64,000 bases of DNA from contig NZ_MUNU01000012.1 of NCBI RefSeq assembly GCF_002001085.1, positions 179,046 through 243,045 of the forward strand. Reading direction: 5' to 3'. A program made the position numbers and the translations under genes. Source of the DNA: Rhodanobacter sp. B05 (lineage in GTDB: Bacteria > Pseudomonadota > Gammaproteobacteria > Xanthomonadales > Rhodanobacteraceae). Positions 1 to 7,980 of the stretch are shown one piece after another (within the stretch, counting starts at the first letter, position 1; each line of letters begins with the position of its first letter). A model generated the notes under the pieces. That model did not search any database. It was not told where the DNA came from and was given only the letters and a program-made list of their open reading frames with translations.

Positions 1-757
1 CCCTGGCCAGTTCGGTATCCGCCAGACGTTCGGGCGTACCGAGCCGGCCATCCGACTGGATGGCGACGCGTTCACCGGCATGAAGCGTCATCTGCTCGGA
101 ACTGCTCGGCTTCGCGTCGCCGGCTACCACGACCCGCCCTTCCAGCAGGGTGACCGTGTCGATGCCGGCCGCCGCTCGCACCTGGAACTGCGTGCCGGTA
201 GCGGTGACGGTGCCGTCGCCGACGTGCACGACGAACGGTCGTGCCGTGTCATGGCGCACCTGGAAATCGGCCTGTCCGTGCAGCAGCGTCAGCCGGCGCT
301 CGTGCTTGCCGTACCGCACTTGCAGGTCGCTGTTCGTATCCAACACGACATGGGAGCCGTCGTCCAAAGCCAGCGTGCGCTGCTCGCCCGTCGCGGTGGC
401 GTATGTGACTACCGGCGCGTTTCCAGGCGTATTCCACTCGTAGTAGCCAACGCCGATCGCCAACACGAGGCAGGCGGCCATCGCCAATGCCGGCATTGCA
501 CGCTGCCGCCATGAGCGTTCGGGTGGCAAACAGCGCGCCTGGTGCAGCAGGTGCTCCAGGCTCGGATCGGTGCCAAGCGCGGCGCTGCGCTGCCAAACGT
601 CGCTCACCATGCGATAGGCCGCGTCGTGCGCCGGCTCGGCCGCACGCCAGTGCTCGAAGGCCGCGCGCTCGCCCGCACTGCAGTCGCTCGACTGCAGGCG
701 CAGCAGCCAGTGCTGCGCAGCGCTGCGGACTTCGGGTTGAATGTTGCCGCCGGTCAT
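1..757 (-). CDS. FecR-like anti-sigma factor (3' end outside window)
   Basis: Reading leftwards from an ATG at 757, the product has a short N-terminal cytoplasmic domain (about residues 1-80) containing the family signature FEHWRAAEPAHDAAY. A single membrane segment follows (AMPALAMAACLVLAIGVGYY), then a periplasmic FecR domain with GEQRTLALDDGSHVVLDTNS and GTVTATGTQFQVR. FecR proteins hold a partner ECF sigma factor and relay a signal from the N-terminal domain of a TonB receptor. The gene begins 22 bases after the sigma gene on the same strand, so the two are co-transcribed. The receptor with the matching signalling domain lies at 7980-10646. The C-terminus runs off the window. Confidence 0.9.
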   Translation of the reverse strand, partial: MTGGNIQPEVRSAAQHWLLRLQSSDCSAGERAAFEHWRAAEPAHDAAYRMVSDVWQRSAALGTDPSLEHLLHQARCLPPERSWRQRAMPALAMAACLVLAIGVGYYEWNTPGNAPVVTYATATGEQRTLALDDGSHVVLDTNSDLQVRYGKHERRLTLLHGQADFQVRHDTARPFVVHVGDGTVTATGTQFQVRAAAGIDTVTLLEGRVVVAGDAKPSSSEQMTLHAGERVAIQSDGRLGTPERLADTELAR

Positions 758-779
758 CGGATTCCGTCCATGCGGGTAT

Positions 780-1361
780 TCATGTAGATGCACCGGATTC
801 CCAAACCCCTGCCTTGTCGCACAACGCGACCAGCGCGGTGGCCAGGTGCTTTTCGACCGTCTTCACGGAAATACCGCACCTGCGCGCAACCTCGCCCTGG
901 CTCAAGCCGTCGATCCGCACCAGCACAAACACCTGTCGGCAGCGTGGCGGCAACGACAGCATCGCTTCGCGCAGCCACGCCTGCTCCTGCGCATGTTGAA
1001 TCGCCAAGTCGAGCGGTGGTGCAGGGTCCGCCAGCTCGACCGTTTCCACCTGCACGTTCTGCTTGTCCCGATGCGACTGGCTGCGCCGGTATTGCTCGTT
1101 GAGCAGGTTGCGGGCGATGCGGTAGAGCAGCGGTCGCCATGCTTCGGCCGGCTCGCTATCGCGATAGCGGAGCAGCCGCGTCAGGCTCTCCTGCGCGATG
1201 TCGCGAGCATCTTCCTCGCCGGTGCGCAGACGCAGAAACTTCAACAGCGGGGGGTGTTGCTCGCGCAGGAAAGCGTCGAAACCCTGCAGGCGATCGCGCA
1301 GTTCTTCGTCCACGGAGAAGTCCCGTGGCATTTCCATGAGGCTGTCGTACCCGTGGGCCAT
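780..1361 (-). CDS. FecI-like ECF RNA polymerase sigma factor
   Basis: This is an ECF sigma factor of about 193 residues. Region 2 is visible as FLRLRTGEEDARDIAQESLTRLLRY with PLLYRIARNLLNEQYRR, and region 4 as LPPRCRQVFVLVRIDGLSQGEVARRCGISVKTVEKHLATAL. It sits immediately upstream of fecR, the usual FecI/FecR order, and probably drives the TonB receptor and isopeptidase at 5812-10646. The start is uncertain. The frame stays open upstream to about 1748, but sequence beyond 1361 shows no sigma similarity; ATGs at 1361 and 1337 both leave region 2 intact and neither has a strong ribosome-binding site. Confidence 0.88.
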   Translation of the reverse strand: MAHGYDSLMEMPRDFSVDEELRDRLQGFDAFLREQHPPLLKFLRLRTGEEDARDIAQESLTRLLRYRDSEPAEAWRPLLYRIARNLLNEQYRRSQSHRDKQNVQVETVELADPAPPLDLAIQHAQEQAWLREAMLSLPPRCRQVFVLVRIDGLSQGEVARRCGISVKTVEKHLATALVALCDKAGVWESGAST

Positions 1362-2032
1362 CTGGCGCTGCTGCCTGTCGTCGACGAGCGAATCTTTAAC
1401 CCATTGGCCGGTGCTACGCAACGCGTCCGCTTCAAAATGCCAGCGAATGCCGGAAGGCCATCCATATACAGATGCACGAGCATCTGGAATCCCTACCTTT
1501 GGAGCCTTGCGAACGAACAGGCCAATGGAAGGCACCGAATGGACAGGCCCCATCCATGGCGTCACGGCATGAGCGTGCGCGTCAATCACGCGTCCAGCGT
1601 GCCGGTCCGCCTTGCTAACGACCAGCGAGCGCTGCAAGGTCCGCGCGATATCGCCGCGCTCGCCCATTGCGCGCAGGATGCGCTCGGCCTCCGGTCGCAG
1701 CATCCAGCATATGACATGGTCCTTCTCCAGGAATTGTCCCTGACACAAATGGCACTTACCGCCGTCATCCCCGCGAGGCGCTTCTCAACAGCGAAGCTGG
1801 TCAAGCGGGGATCCAGCGTCTTTCGCACGCCCGACAATCTTGAAGGCACTGGATTCCTGCTTTCACAGGAATGACGAAAGTGGAGGTTTTGCGCTTAAGT
1901 AAGTGCCTTCGTCCCTGACACCATTTTCCTTTTCGCCCTTTTCCCGGCCAGTTGGTCGTAAGATATTGCGAGCCACAGTGTAGGGCGAGCTGCAGCCTGC
2001 GCCCAACTGAAAACAATGGAGTGCTCAACTTC
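1362..2032. other. Intergenic region without a convincing gene
   Basis: Long open frames here lack family signatures and overlap on both strands. The left part (to about 1745) is an upstream extension of the sigma-factor frame with no recognisable domain. The right part holds the dispersed repeat at 1761-1876. I see no RNA gene. Confidence 0.5.
1761..1876. repeat. Xanthomonadales-type dispersed intergenic repeat (REP/MITE-like)
   Basis: The element is bounded by imperfect inverted repeats: GTCATCCCCGCGA on the left and the complement of GTCATTCCTGTGA on the right (3 mismatches in 13). An internal GCGGGGATCCAGCG segment mirrors CACTGGATTCCTG. Read on the minus strand, the right end translates to the telltale VIPVKAGIQ, commonly seen where this repeat family is mis-called as protein. 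It encodes no transposase and is probably mobilised in trans. Confidence 0.65.
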
Positions 2033-2273
2033 ATGATGGCCAATGTCGTTCGTACATATGTGCTCGCCGTACTCACCTGGGTGCTCGCCACTTGGACGCA
2101 CGCTTCGGCGCTGCCGGCAGCCACACCATGTAACGGCAAAGACCTGGCGCCGGCCACGCTCGTTGGATTTTCTGGCAGCGATGTCACCGCCACGATCAAG
2201 GCCTTGGATAAAGTCAAAGCCCAAAGACGAGTTCGAGACCACTGCCATCTACAAGGCCAGGCAAGCCAAGTAA
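2033..2273 (+). pseudogene. Small exported protein, frameshifted
   Basis: Starting at ATG 2033 (or 2036), the first frame gives a signal peptide (VRTYVLAVLTWVLATWTHASA) and a short mature part with NGKDLAPATLVGFSG. Near 2215 the coding signal moves to another frame, which gives PKDEFETTAIYKARQAK and a stop at 2273. The KDEFETT..Y.AR string recurs in small exported proteins of proteobacteria, so the two frames most likely belong to one gene broken by a single-base shift. A sequencing error is the alternative. Function is unknown. Confidence 0.5.
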
Positions 2274-2404
2274 AAGCGGGACGGGTTCACTTCCCAGTGG
2301 CTGAAGAGCTGGACCCCGCTCTCGCCGCAAGTCCGATCCTTTGCGTGACACAAAATCCTTGTACCTCCAACTCAGGCAACCATCCGCAGACATGGAGTTG
2401 AGCT

Positions 2405-3034
2405 ATGGATGAGATCCACTCCAAGAGTGTATTCGTGTACGGACAGGTCAAATGCGCCCTGCGGTCAGGGCGCTACGCACCCGGGCAGCGGATCGATCCC
2501 GCCACACTCGCCGCAGAGTTCCACACCAGCCCCACGCCAGTTCGATTCGCCCTGTACCGTCTGGTCGGCGAGGCCCTGATCGTCGATCATGCCCGCGACG
2601 GACTGCACGTCCCGTTGCTCAATGAGGTCACACTGCGCGATCTCTATGACTGGATGGAACGCCTGTTGCTGATGGCATGCGATATCGGCACAGCGCCGGC
2701 AGCCCGGAAGACAGAGCTGTTGGAGCTTGCATCCGCCGACGAGGATCTCGTCAAGCTTACGTGGCAACTGTTCGACACGATCGCCCGCGCGACCGCCCAT
2801 TGGTCCTTGCACCATGCCGTCAAGCAGGCCAACGACCGGCTGGCGCCGATACGCGGGGCCGCGCAAGGATTGCTCGAGCACCGTTTCGAAGAGCTTTCGA
2901 AACTGAACCGGCACTGGCAGGCACACGACATGCCGGCCCTGAAATCCGCACTGCGCGACTATCACGAACGCCGCAAGCAACTCGTCCCATGCATCGTGGC
3001 CCTGCTGAGCGAGCGCAGCGAGCACCTTCATTGA
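2405..3034 (+). CDS. GntR-family transcriptional regulator of the lasso locus
   Basis: This 209-residue protein has an N-terminal winged helix typical of GntR regulators (LRSGRYAPGQRIDPATLAAEF, then SPTPVRFALYRLVGEALI). An all-helical C-terminal domain of the FCD type follows (about residues 80-205, ending in YHERRKQLVPCIVALL). GntR genes often accompany proteobacterial lasso-peptide clusters that carry an isopeptidase. It lies 170 bases upstream of the precursor gene in the same orientation and is the obvious local regulator. Whether it represses or activates, and what ligand it binds, cannot be read from sequence. Confidence 0.88.
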   Translation: MDEIHSKSVFVYGQVKCALRSGRYAPGQRIDPATLAAEFHTSPTPVRFALYRLVGEALIVDHARDGLHVPLLNEVTLRDLYDWMERLLLMACDIGTAPAARKTELLELASADEDLVKLTWQLFDTIARATAHWSLHHAVKQANDRLAPIRGAAQGLLEHRFEELSKLNRHWQAHDMPALKSALRDYHERRKQLVPCIVALLSERSEHLH

Positions 3035-3151
3035 CGCGCGTCAGCCGAAGAAGCATGAAAGCTTGAATCGGTACTGCGGGAAGCCCATCGCACTCTCGGA
3101 ATAATTATCAGATGACAACGCAATAATCATTTGAAAATCAAGAACCCCGCC

Positions 3152-3197
3152 TCCTACGCTGCTCGCGTCATGGAACTGCCATGACGCGAACGTAGGA
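3152..3197 (+). promoter_or_regulatory. Leader hairpin enclosing the lasso-precursor ribosome-binding site
   Basis: An interrupted inverted repeat lies just before the precursor gene. TCCTACG (3152-3158) pairs with CGTAGGA (3191-3197), and CGCGTCATGG (3164-3173) pairs with CCATGACGCG (3179-3188), leaving a five-base loop. The Shine-Dalgarno AGGAGAT (3194-3200) overlaps the right arm, so folding would mask it. The sequence suggests translational control or RNA stabilisation. Protein binding to the DNA palindrome is another possibility. Confidence 0.6.
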
Positions 3198-3204
3198 GAT
3201 AGAG

Positions 3205-3345
3205 ATGAAGACGAACGAAAATATCCGCAACGACACGTCGGAAGACGTCATCGTGCTTGGCGTTGCCAGCATCGAAACCAAAGGGCCTGGCGGAGCCATC
3301 GAGAGCTTCGGCGGCGCTCCGCTTGGCGGCATCTCCGATGCATAA
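3205..3345 (+). CDS. Lasso peptide precursor (A protein)
   Basis: This 46-residue gene product matches the lasso precursor plan. The leader is residues 1-26, ending in IETK with the conserved Thr at position -2 (T25), and the predicted core is residues 27-46, GPGGAIESFGGAPLGGISDA. Gly27 is the ring nitrogen donor and Glu33 is core position 7, so the macrolactam ring would have seven members, as in the xanthomonins of Xanthomonas. Phe35 or residues further along could act as the steric plug. The C-terminal GISDA resembles the tail trimmed off in xanthomonin precursors, so the mature peptide may be shorter. SD AGGAG lies at 3194-3198. The B and C genes follow directly. Confidence 0.88.
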   Translation: MKTNENIRNDTSEDVIVLGVASIETKGPGGAIESFGGAPLGGISDA

Positions 3346-3350
3346 CCAAC

Positions 3351-3376
3351 AAGGCGCGCCGAAAGGCGCGCCTTTT
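3351..3376 (+). terminator. Hairpin with short U-run between precursor and B gene
   Basis: AAGGCGCGCC, loop GAAA, GGCGCGCCTTTT forms a very stable GC stem with a GNRA-type loop, starting five bases after the precursor stop. The T-run is short, so it probably acts as a partial terminator and 3' stabiliser. That would yield more precursor mRNA than biosynthetic-gene mRNA, a common arrangement in lasso clusters. Confidence 0.75.
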
Positions 3377-3392
3377 ATCTGGAGTGATGCAA

Positions 3393-4067
3393 ATGACCCA
3401 ACTCAGACTGCATCGTGACCTGTCCTACTGCAGAGTCGATGACCACCTGATCTTCCTCGACATCCAGAACGACCGCTACTTTCGTCTCACTGAGTGCATG
3501 GAGTCTGCGTTGGCCACTTATCTGGATGGTGATGTCCCAGACAGCAGCATTCGTAGATTGATCGAACGAAAAATACTGATCGACGAACGAGTCGAGCCCG
3601 ATTGCACACCTCTCTCATTCACAAAAACTCCTACGCGTAGTGCGATGGAAGAGGTTGTTCATCCCAGGCGGGCAAGCGTCGGCGAGCTACTGGACACCTT
3701 CGCAATCGCCTGCTCAATACAGCGACAACTGAAAACCCATAGTCTGAAGCAGACCCTTCGAAATCTTTCATCTTTTCGAGAAAAGCGGACGTCTCAAGCT
3801 TCAATGTCTCGCCCAAGCGAGGCCAATGTCCTGGAGGCAGCTGCTGCTTTCCGCAGCTCGCGCTTGTACGTCCCAATAGATACGTGCTGCCTTCTCGATT
3901 CCATCGCGATGGTCAAGTTCCTGGCCAAGCGTGAACTGCACGCCGATCTCGTCTTCGGCGTGACAGGAAACCCGTTCTCCGCGCACTGCTGGGCACAACA
4001 CGACACCACGGTTCTGAATGACGCCTTGGGACACGCGTTAGCCTTCACGCCCATAAAGGTGATCTGA
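3393..4067 (+). CDS. Lasso peptide biosynthesis protein B (RRE domain fused to leader peptidase)
   Basis: This 224-residue protein removes the leader during lasso formation. The N-terminal part (about 1-75) looks like a PqqD-type RiPP recognition element that binds the leader (YCRVDDHLIFLDIQNDRYFRL). The C-terminal part is a transglutaminase-like cysteine peptidase with Cys166 in TCCLLDSIA, His198 in FSAHCWAQ and Asp210 in VLND as the probable triad. In proteobacteria the B1 and B2 parts are typically fused, as here. ATG 3393 was chosen because GGAG at 3381-3384 is ideally spaced; GTG 3384 and ATG 3387 are in frame but overlap that motif. The stop overlaps the next ATG by one base. Confidence 0.9.
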   Translation: MTQLRLHRDLSYCRVDDHLIFLDIQNDRYFRLTECMESALATYLDGDVPDSSIRRLIERKILIDERVEPDCTPLSFTKTPTRSAMEEVVHPRRASVGELLDTFAIACSIQRQLKTHSLKQTLRNLSSFREKRTSQASMSRPSEANVLEAAAAFRSSRLYVPIDTCCLLDSIAMVKFLAKRELHADLVFGVTGNPFSAHCWAQHDTTVLNDALGHALAFTPIKVI

Positions 4068-5815
4068 TGGACAACGATTACATCGCCATTTTAACGCCCG
4101 CCGAAGAAGGCACCGACGCGAAATTTCCCACCCTGACTGACCCGCTCTATGCGATGGGTATGCGCGTCCATTATGCGTCGGGCACACTGTCCCTGTTCGG
4201 CACGGAGAACATGTCGACGTTGTCACTGCCAGGCGGCGGGATACTCATCGGCCACCTGTTTACGCAGGACGGGATCGCTGTCCATGACGGCGCAGGGTTC
4301 CCAAGGCTTTCAACTCCAGCGCAGATCCAAAAGCACATCTTGGAAAATTACTGGGGCTCTTACCTCATTATCCAACCCGATACACGAGATCCCGGCGGGT
4401 TCACGATGACGCGTGCCCCGTCAGCCGCCGGTAATCTTCCATGCATCTGGTCAATAAGGGACGGAGCTGGCTTCCTTACGTCAGACGTTTCCCTGGCGAT
4501 CCGAGCCCTTCTCTACCGAAAGCAGATCAACTGGGACTTCATCGCTCATCGTCTGAGGTACCCCGACATAAAAACGGAGCGCACTGGATTTGCTGAGCTT
4601 GTCGAGTTGCTGCCTGGGTGTTCGCTGCGTACAAGTGGCTCCAAGGTATCGGTCCAGCAAGCGTGGTCGCCCTGGGATTTCGTCGCTCGTGAACACCGCT
4701 ACCGTGACTTGCACGATGCTGCAGACCAGATCCGTCACGCAGTCGAAAGCGCCGTCCACGCATGGACGGGCATGGACCGGTCCATATTGCTGGAATTATC
4801 CGGCGGCCTCGACTCCTCCATCGTCGCGGCATGTCTACGGAATCGCCATGCGCGCGTCATCTGCTGCAACCTGGTTACCCCGGTTCCCGGGGTGGACGAG
4901 CGGCAGTACGCTCGCCAGATGGCCAGGAAGCTCGGCGTCGAGCTCCACACAGAACGCCTTGGCTTCGATAAGGCACGTTTCGACTTCACACCATCTCCCG
5001 ACTCCGTAGCTCCTACGATGGGACCATTGCAGTACGTAGTGGACAAGGCCATGGAGACCGCCGCCGAATACCACGGCACCACCGCTTACTACACGGGAGG
5101 AGGAGGTGACTCGGTGTTCTGCTATCTCCGGACCGCAGCCCCCAGTACTGATGCATGGAGAGCCCATCGTTTCGGCACCGCCATCACCGCCGTAAGGGAC
5201 TTGGCCAGCCTGCACCAATGCACATTCTGGAAGGCAGGCCGCTTTACCCTCTCCAAACTGCGGCGACCGCCTCAATCTCCCGTCCATCAAGATCCCGCAT
5301 TCCTTGCACCAGGTTCGGCATATGTGGAGCCGGAAGCGCACCCATGGTTTGCGGCTCCCATGAATGCGTTACCGGGGGACCGGGAGCGAATATTCGATCT
5401 GGCTGGGAATCAGCTCTTCGAGAGCCAGGCAGCACGTGGATACAGGCGGCCTTTAAGGTTCCCACTGCTATCACAACCCGTCATGGAAGCCTGCCTCCGC
5501 GCACCGAGCTGGATGTGGATCGCCGGGGGCAGGAACCGCGCGGTCGCACGAACCGCGTTTTCCGACCTTTTGCCAGCCGACGTGCTGAACCGCCAAAGCA
5601 AGGCGACCTACATGAGCTACCTGGGCGCTATCTATGAACGAAACAAGCATCAGATCGAAGACTTCCTTCTGTCAGGTCGCCTCAGGTCACAAGGCCTTCT
5701 GGACACATGCGCCATCAGCTCCTTCGTTTCAAAGCCTTTGCCGCCGCGCGATAGAACCTTCCTGAGAATGTTCGACTTGTGCATGGTCGAGAACTGGGTC
5801 CGCCATCAGCACTAG
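4067..5815 (+). CDS. Lasso peptide macrolactam synthetase (C protein, asparagine synthetase-like)
   Basis: This 582-residue protein is related to asparagine synthetase B. The N-terminal glutaminase-like half lacks a Cys at position 2 (it begins MDNDYIAIL), so it should not release ammonia from glutamine. The C-terminal synthetase domain has the ATP-pyrophosphatase loop SGGLDSS at residues 245-251. The family adenylates the ring acidic side chain (here predicted Glu7 of the core) and joins it to the Gly1 amine. It is translationally coupled to the B gene (ATGA-type overlap at 4067). Its TAG stop overlaps the stop of the convergent isopeptidase gene in a shared CTAG. Confidence 0.92.
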   Translation: MDNDYIAILTPAEEGTDAKFPTLTDPLYAMGMRVHYASGTLSLFGTENMSTLSLPGGGILIGHLFTQDGIAVHDGAGFPRLSTPAQIQKHILENYWGSYLIIQPDTRDPGGFTMTRAPSAAGNLPCIWSIRDGAGFLTSDVSLAIRALLYRKQINWDFIAHRLRYPDIKTERTGFAELVELLPGCSLRTSGSKVSVQQAWSPWDFVAREHRYRDLHDAADQIRHAVESAVHAWTGMDRSILLELSGGLDSSIVAACLRNRHARVICCNLVTPVPGVDERQYARQMARKLGVELHTERLGFDKARFDFTPSPDSVAPTMGPLQYVVDKAMETAAEYHGTTAYYTGGGGDSVFCYLRTAAPSTDAWRAHRFGTAITAVRDLASLHQCTFWKAGRFTLSKLRRPPQSPVHQDPAFLAPGSAYVEPEAHPWFAAPMNALPGDRERIFDLAGNQLFESQAARGYRRPLRFPLLSQPVMEACLRAPSWMWIAGGRNRAVARTAFSDLLPADVLNRQSKATYMSYLGAIYERNKHQIEDFLLSGRLRSQGLLDTCAISSFVSKPLPPRDRTFLRMFDLCMVENWVRHQH

Positions 5816-7980
5816 GGTGCGCCCTGTTGCACAATGTGCCTCTGACGCATACTCGAACGCATTGAACGCCAGCGGGCGTATTGCTCTGCCTTTGCTGGGT
5901 CCGGGTTCTCATACCCCTGCAACCAGAACCGGAACCAGTCCAGGTTGCGCGCATACACGGCGAGCTTATGTCGGGGCTGAAACTTGTTGTGCGGCTCGTT
6001 GGGAAAAACATAGACGTCCGCTCGATTATTCAGCATCATCGGAATGGCGTAGCCGAGTGCAAACATGTATTCCTGCTCAGGAAATTGCATCAGTATCGGG
6101 GCGCGGATCTTTCCCAGGTTTAAGGTCGGCGAAATCTGTTGCCAGTGCGCCGGCGTCTCGTCCGGGGCTCCCAGTTGCCAATTCGATCGCAGCACCGACC
6201 AGAATGACTTGCCGATGTTGCTGCCCAGCAAGTAATACATCGACGACGGGGTAGGCGACGCCACCGACGACGCTGCAATCACATCGGAGTGGATGAGCGT
6301 CCACATCGTTACTTCGCTGCCGAAGCTGAGCCCACCCATCCCAACCTTCGATTTGTCGATCCGGCCTTCCGATGCGAGCAGATGCACCACACTCTCCACG
6401 GCCGACTGCCCCATGCTGTAGCGTTTATCGGCGTTGGGCGAGAACGAGGGCGCGTTAATGCAAAGCGTGGAGATGCCCTGTTCCGCCATCGTGGCCAACG
6501 GCCACTCGTCGCCGGCCCCTCCCCGGACGAAACCAGTGCACCAGTAGTAGGTAACGAACAGCGGCGGTGGTGTGTTACCACTCCCGCGCGCCGAGTAGAA
6601 CTGACCAGTGAACGTCCTCCCTTTCGCGTCCGTCCAGCGCAACAGTTGTGTCGGAATCCTGGCGAGGTCCTGTGCCAGAGCCTTGTTGGGGTCGAACAGC
6701 ACCTGTCGCGCGCCGGTTTGCAAGTCGACCCTTTCCAGCCGCGGCGGGCGATTCGCATTGGCTGTCACGCACGCCAGCACCTTGGATGACGCGCCACAGG
6801 TGCCGGATTCCCAACGCTCTTCCCCACCGAACAGACCACTGGACGTGGCGACCAGATGTACCGCACCCGTTTCTACATTCCAGCGATAGATGGACTGGGC
6901 GAACCCCTGGTCGTACGGCGTCACGGTGAAAATCACTTCGTCGGTCCCGGGGCGCCACTGCACACCACTGATCCTCTTGCCGATGCACGCCTCCGCCACG
7001 CATTTCACCAAGTGGCGCGCGTCCCGGGCCGGCAACATGGCCAGCCCGATCCGCAGCCGGTCCGTCCTTACTCCCGTGCGCGTCAGCAGCGCGATACGTC
7101 CACTTTTGCGATCGCGTGCCAGTTTCCAGACGTGAGGCACCTGCTTGGCGAGATCCGACGCTGCCAGCGCCGCAGGGAGCCTTTCGGACGGTGCGAGATT
7201 CCGCACCACCCCACTCGCCAGATCGACCACCTTCCAGCGATCTGGCACATCGGCGGTCAGGTCGACCCGATTGAACATGAAACCGAGACGCTGGGTGGTG
7301 GGGCGCCCTTCGATATAGCCGGATCGGAACAGGGGCTGCCCTAGTGGCGTGGATCGGTCGACGCGAATGCCACGGTCGTATTCGGCCTGCTCCGCCGCAG
7401 CCACTTCCTCGCGAGTCGGCCCGACGCTGTACTTCAGTACCTTGCCGTCATCGCTCAGTACAAAGTTCCGCACATCGGCGCCGCCGCTGGTCATACGCTC
7501 GGCGGCCGTGTCGTCGACCGAAGCACGCCAAACGTCGATGCGGCCATCCAGACGGGCGCGGTAATAGATCCAGTGCCCGTCCGGCGACCAAACCACCGTA
7601 GCCGGCAATGCGACACCGGCAGAGTCGCGCAAGGGGACCCCACCATCGCTCACGCGCTGCGCCGGCGACGATCCGTCCACCCGCTGGATATACCAAGCGG
7701 TATCGTAGATATCGCGTTCGATCGACGCCCGTGTCACTCGGAACGCGACATACGCTCCGTCCGGTGACACCACGGGGCTGCTGAAGTCCGCGATCTCCAC
7801 CAGCTGCCGTGGCGACACCGCGAATGCCTGGGTGGTTGCGGCGAGCACGCCCAGCAATACTCCTGCGCACAGAACACGCCCGGCGATGGCTCGGAATGAA
7901 ACCAAACGCCATGACCTGATTCCAGTTTCAGTAGGACTATGTACGGCCCGCTCAGTACGGCCCGGTTCACGACGCCGCAT
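5812..7980 (-). CDS. Lasso peptide isopeptidase (S9 prolyl-oligopeptidase fold)
   Basis: This protein of about 722 residues has a beta-propeller N-terminal part and an alpha/beta-hydrolase C-terminal part. The nucleophile is Ser552 in GGLSFGSE and the histidine is His664 in NEPHNKFQP. At the usual Asp position the sequence offers acidic residues E635/E637 (FPEQEYM). Family members linked to lasso clusters hydrolyse the isopeptide bond and linearise the threaded peptide. A hydrophobic export signal (VLCAGVLLGVLAATTQAFA) near residues 35-55 suggests a periplasmic enzyme; a later TTG start would give a normal-length signal peptide. The ATG at 7980 overlaps the receptor stop (TGATG), showing translational coupling. 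Confidence 0.9.
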   Translation of the reverse strand: MRRREPGRTERAVHSPTETGIRSWRLVSFRAIAGRVLCAGVLLGVLAATTQAFAVSPRQLVEIADFSSPVVSPDGAYVAFRVTRASIERDIYDTAWYIQRVDGSSPAQRVSDGGVPLRDSAGVALPATVVWSPDGHWIYYRARLDGRIDVWRASVDDTAAERMTSGGADVRNFVLSDDGKVLKYSVGPTREEVAAAEQAEYDRGIRVDRSTPLGQPLFRSGYIEGRPTTQRLGFMFNRVDLTADVPDRWKVVDLASGVVRNLAPSERLPAALAASDLAKQVPHVWKLARDRKSGRIALLTRTGVRTDRLRIGLAMLPARDARHLVKCVAEACIGKRISGVQWRPGTDEVIFTVTPYDQGFAQSIYRWNVETGAVHLVATSSGLFGGEERWESGTCGASSKVLACVTANANRPPRLERVDLQTGARQVLFDPNKALAQDLARIPTQLLRWTDAKGRTFTGQFYSARGSGNTPPPLFVTYYWCTGFVRGGAGDEWPLATMAEQGISTLCINAPSFSPNADKRYSMGQSAVESVVHLLASEGRIDKSKVGMGGLSFGSEVTMWTLIHSDVIAASSVASPTPSSMYYLLGSNIGKSFWSVLRSNWQLGAPDETPAHWQQISPTLNLGKIRAPILMQFPEQEYMFALGYAIPMMLNNRADVYVFPNEPHNKFQPRHKLAVYARNLDWFRFWLQGYENPDPAKAEQYARWRSMRSSMRQRHIVQQGAP

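Noticed and set aside
741..1874. A 377-codon open frame on the plus strand opposite the sigma factor gene.
   Set aside because: It is the reverse shadow of the sigma-factor gene plus a repeat; the translation has no domain and the minus-strand product has clear sigma regions 2 and 4.
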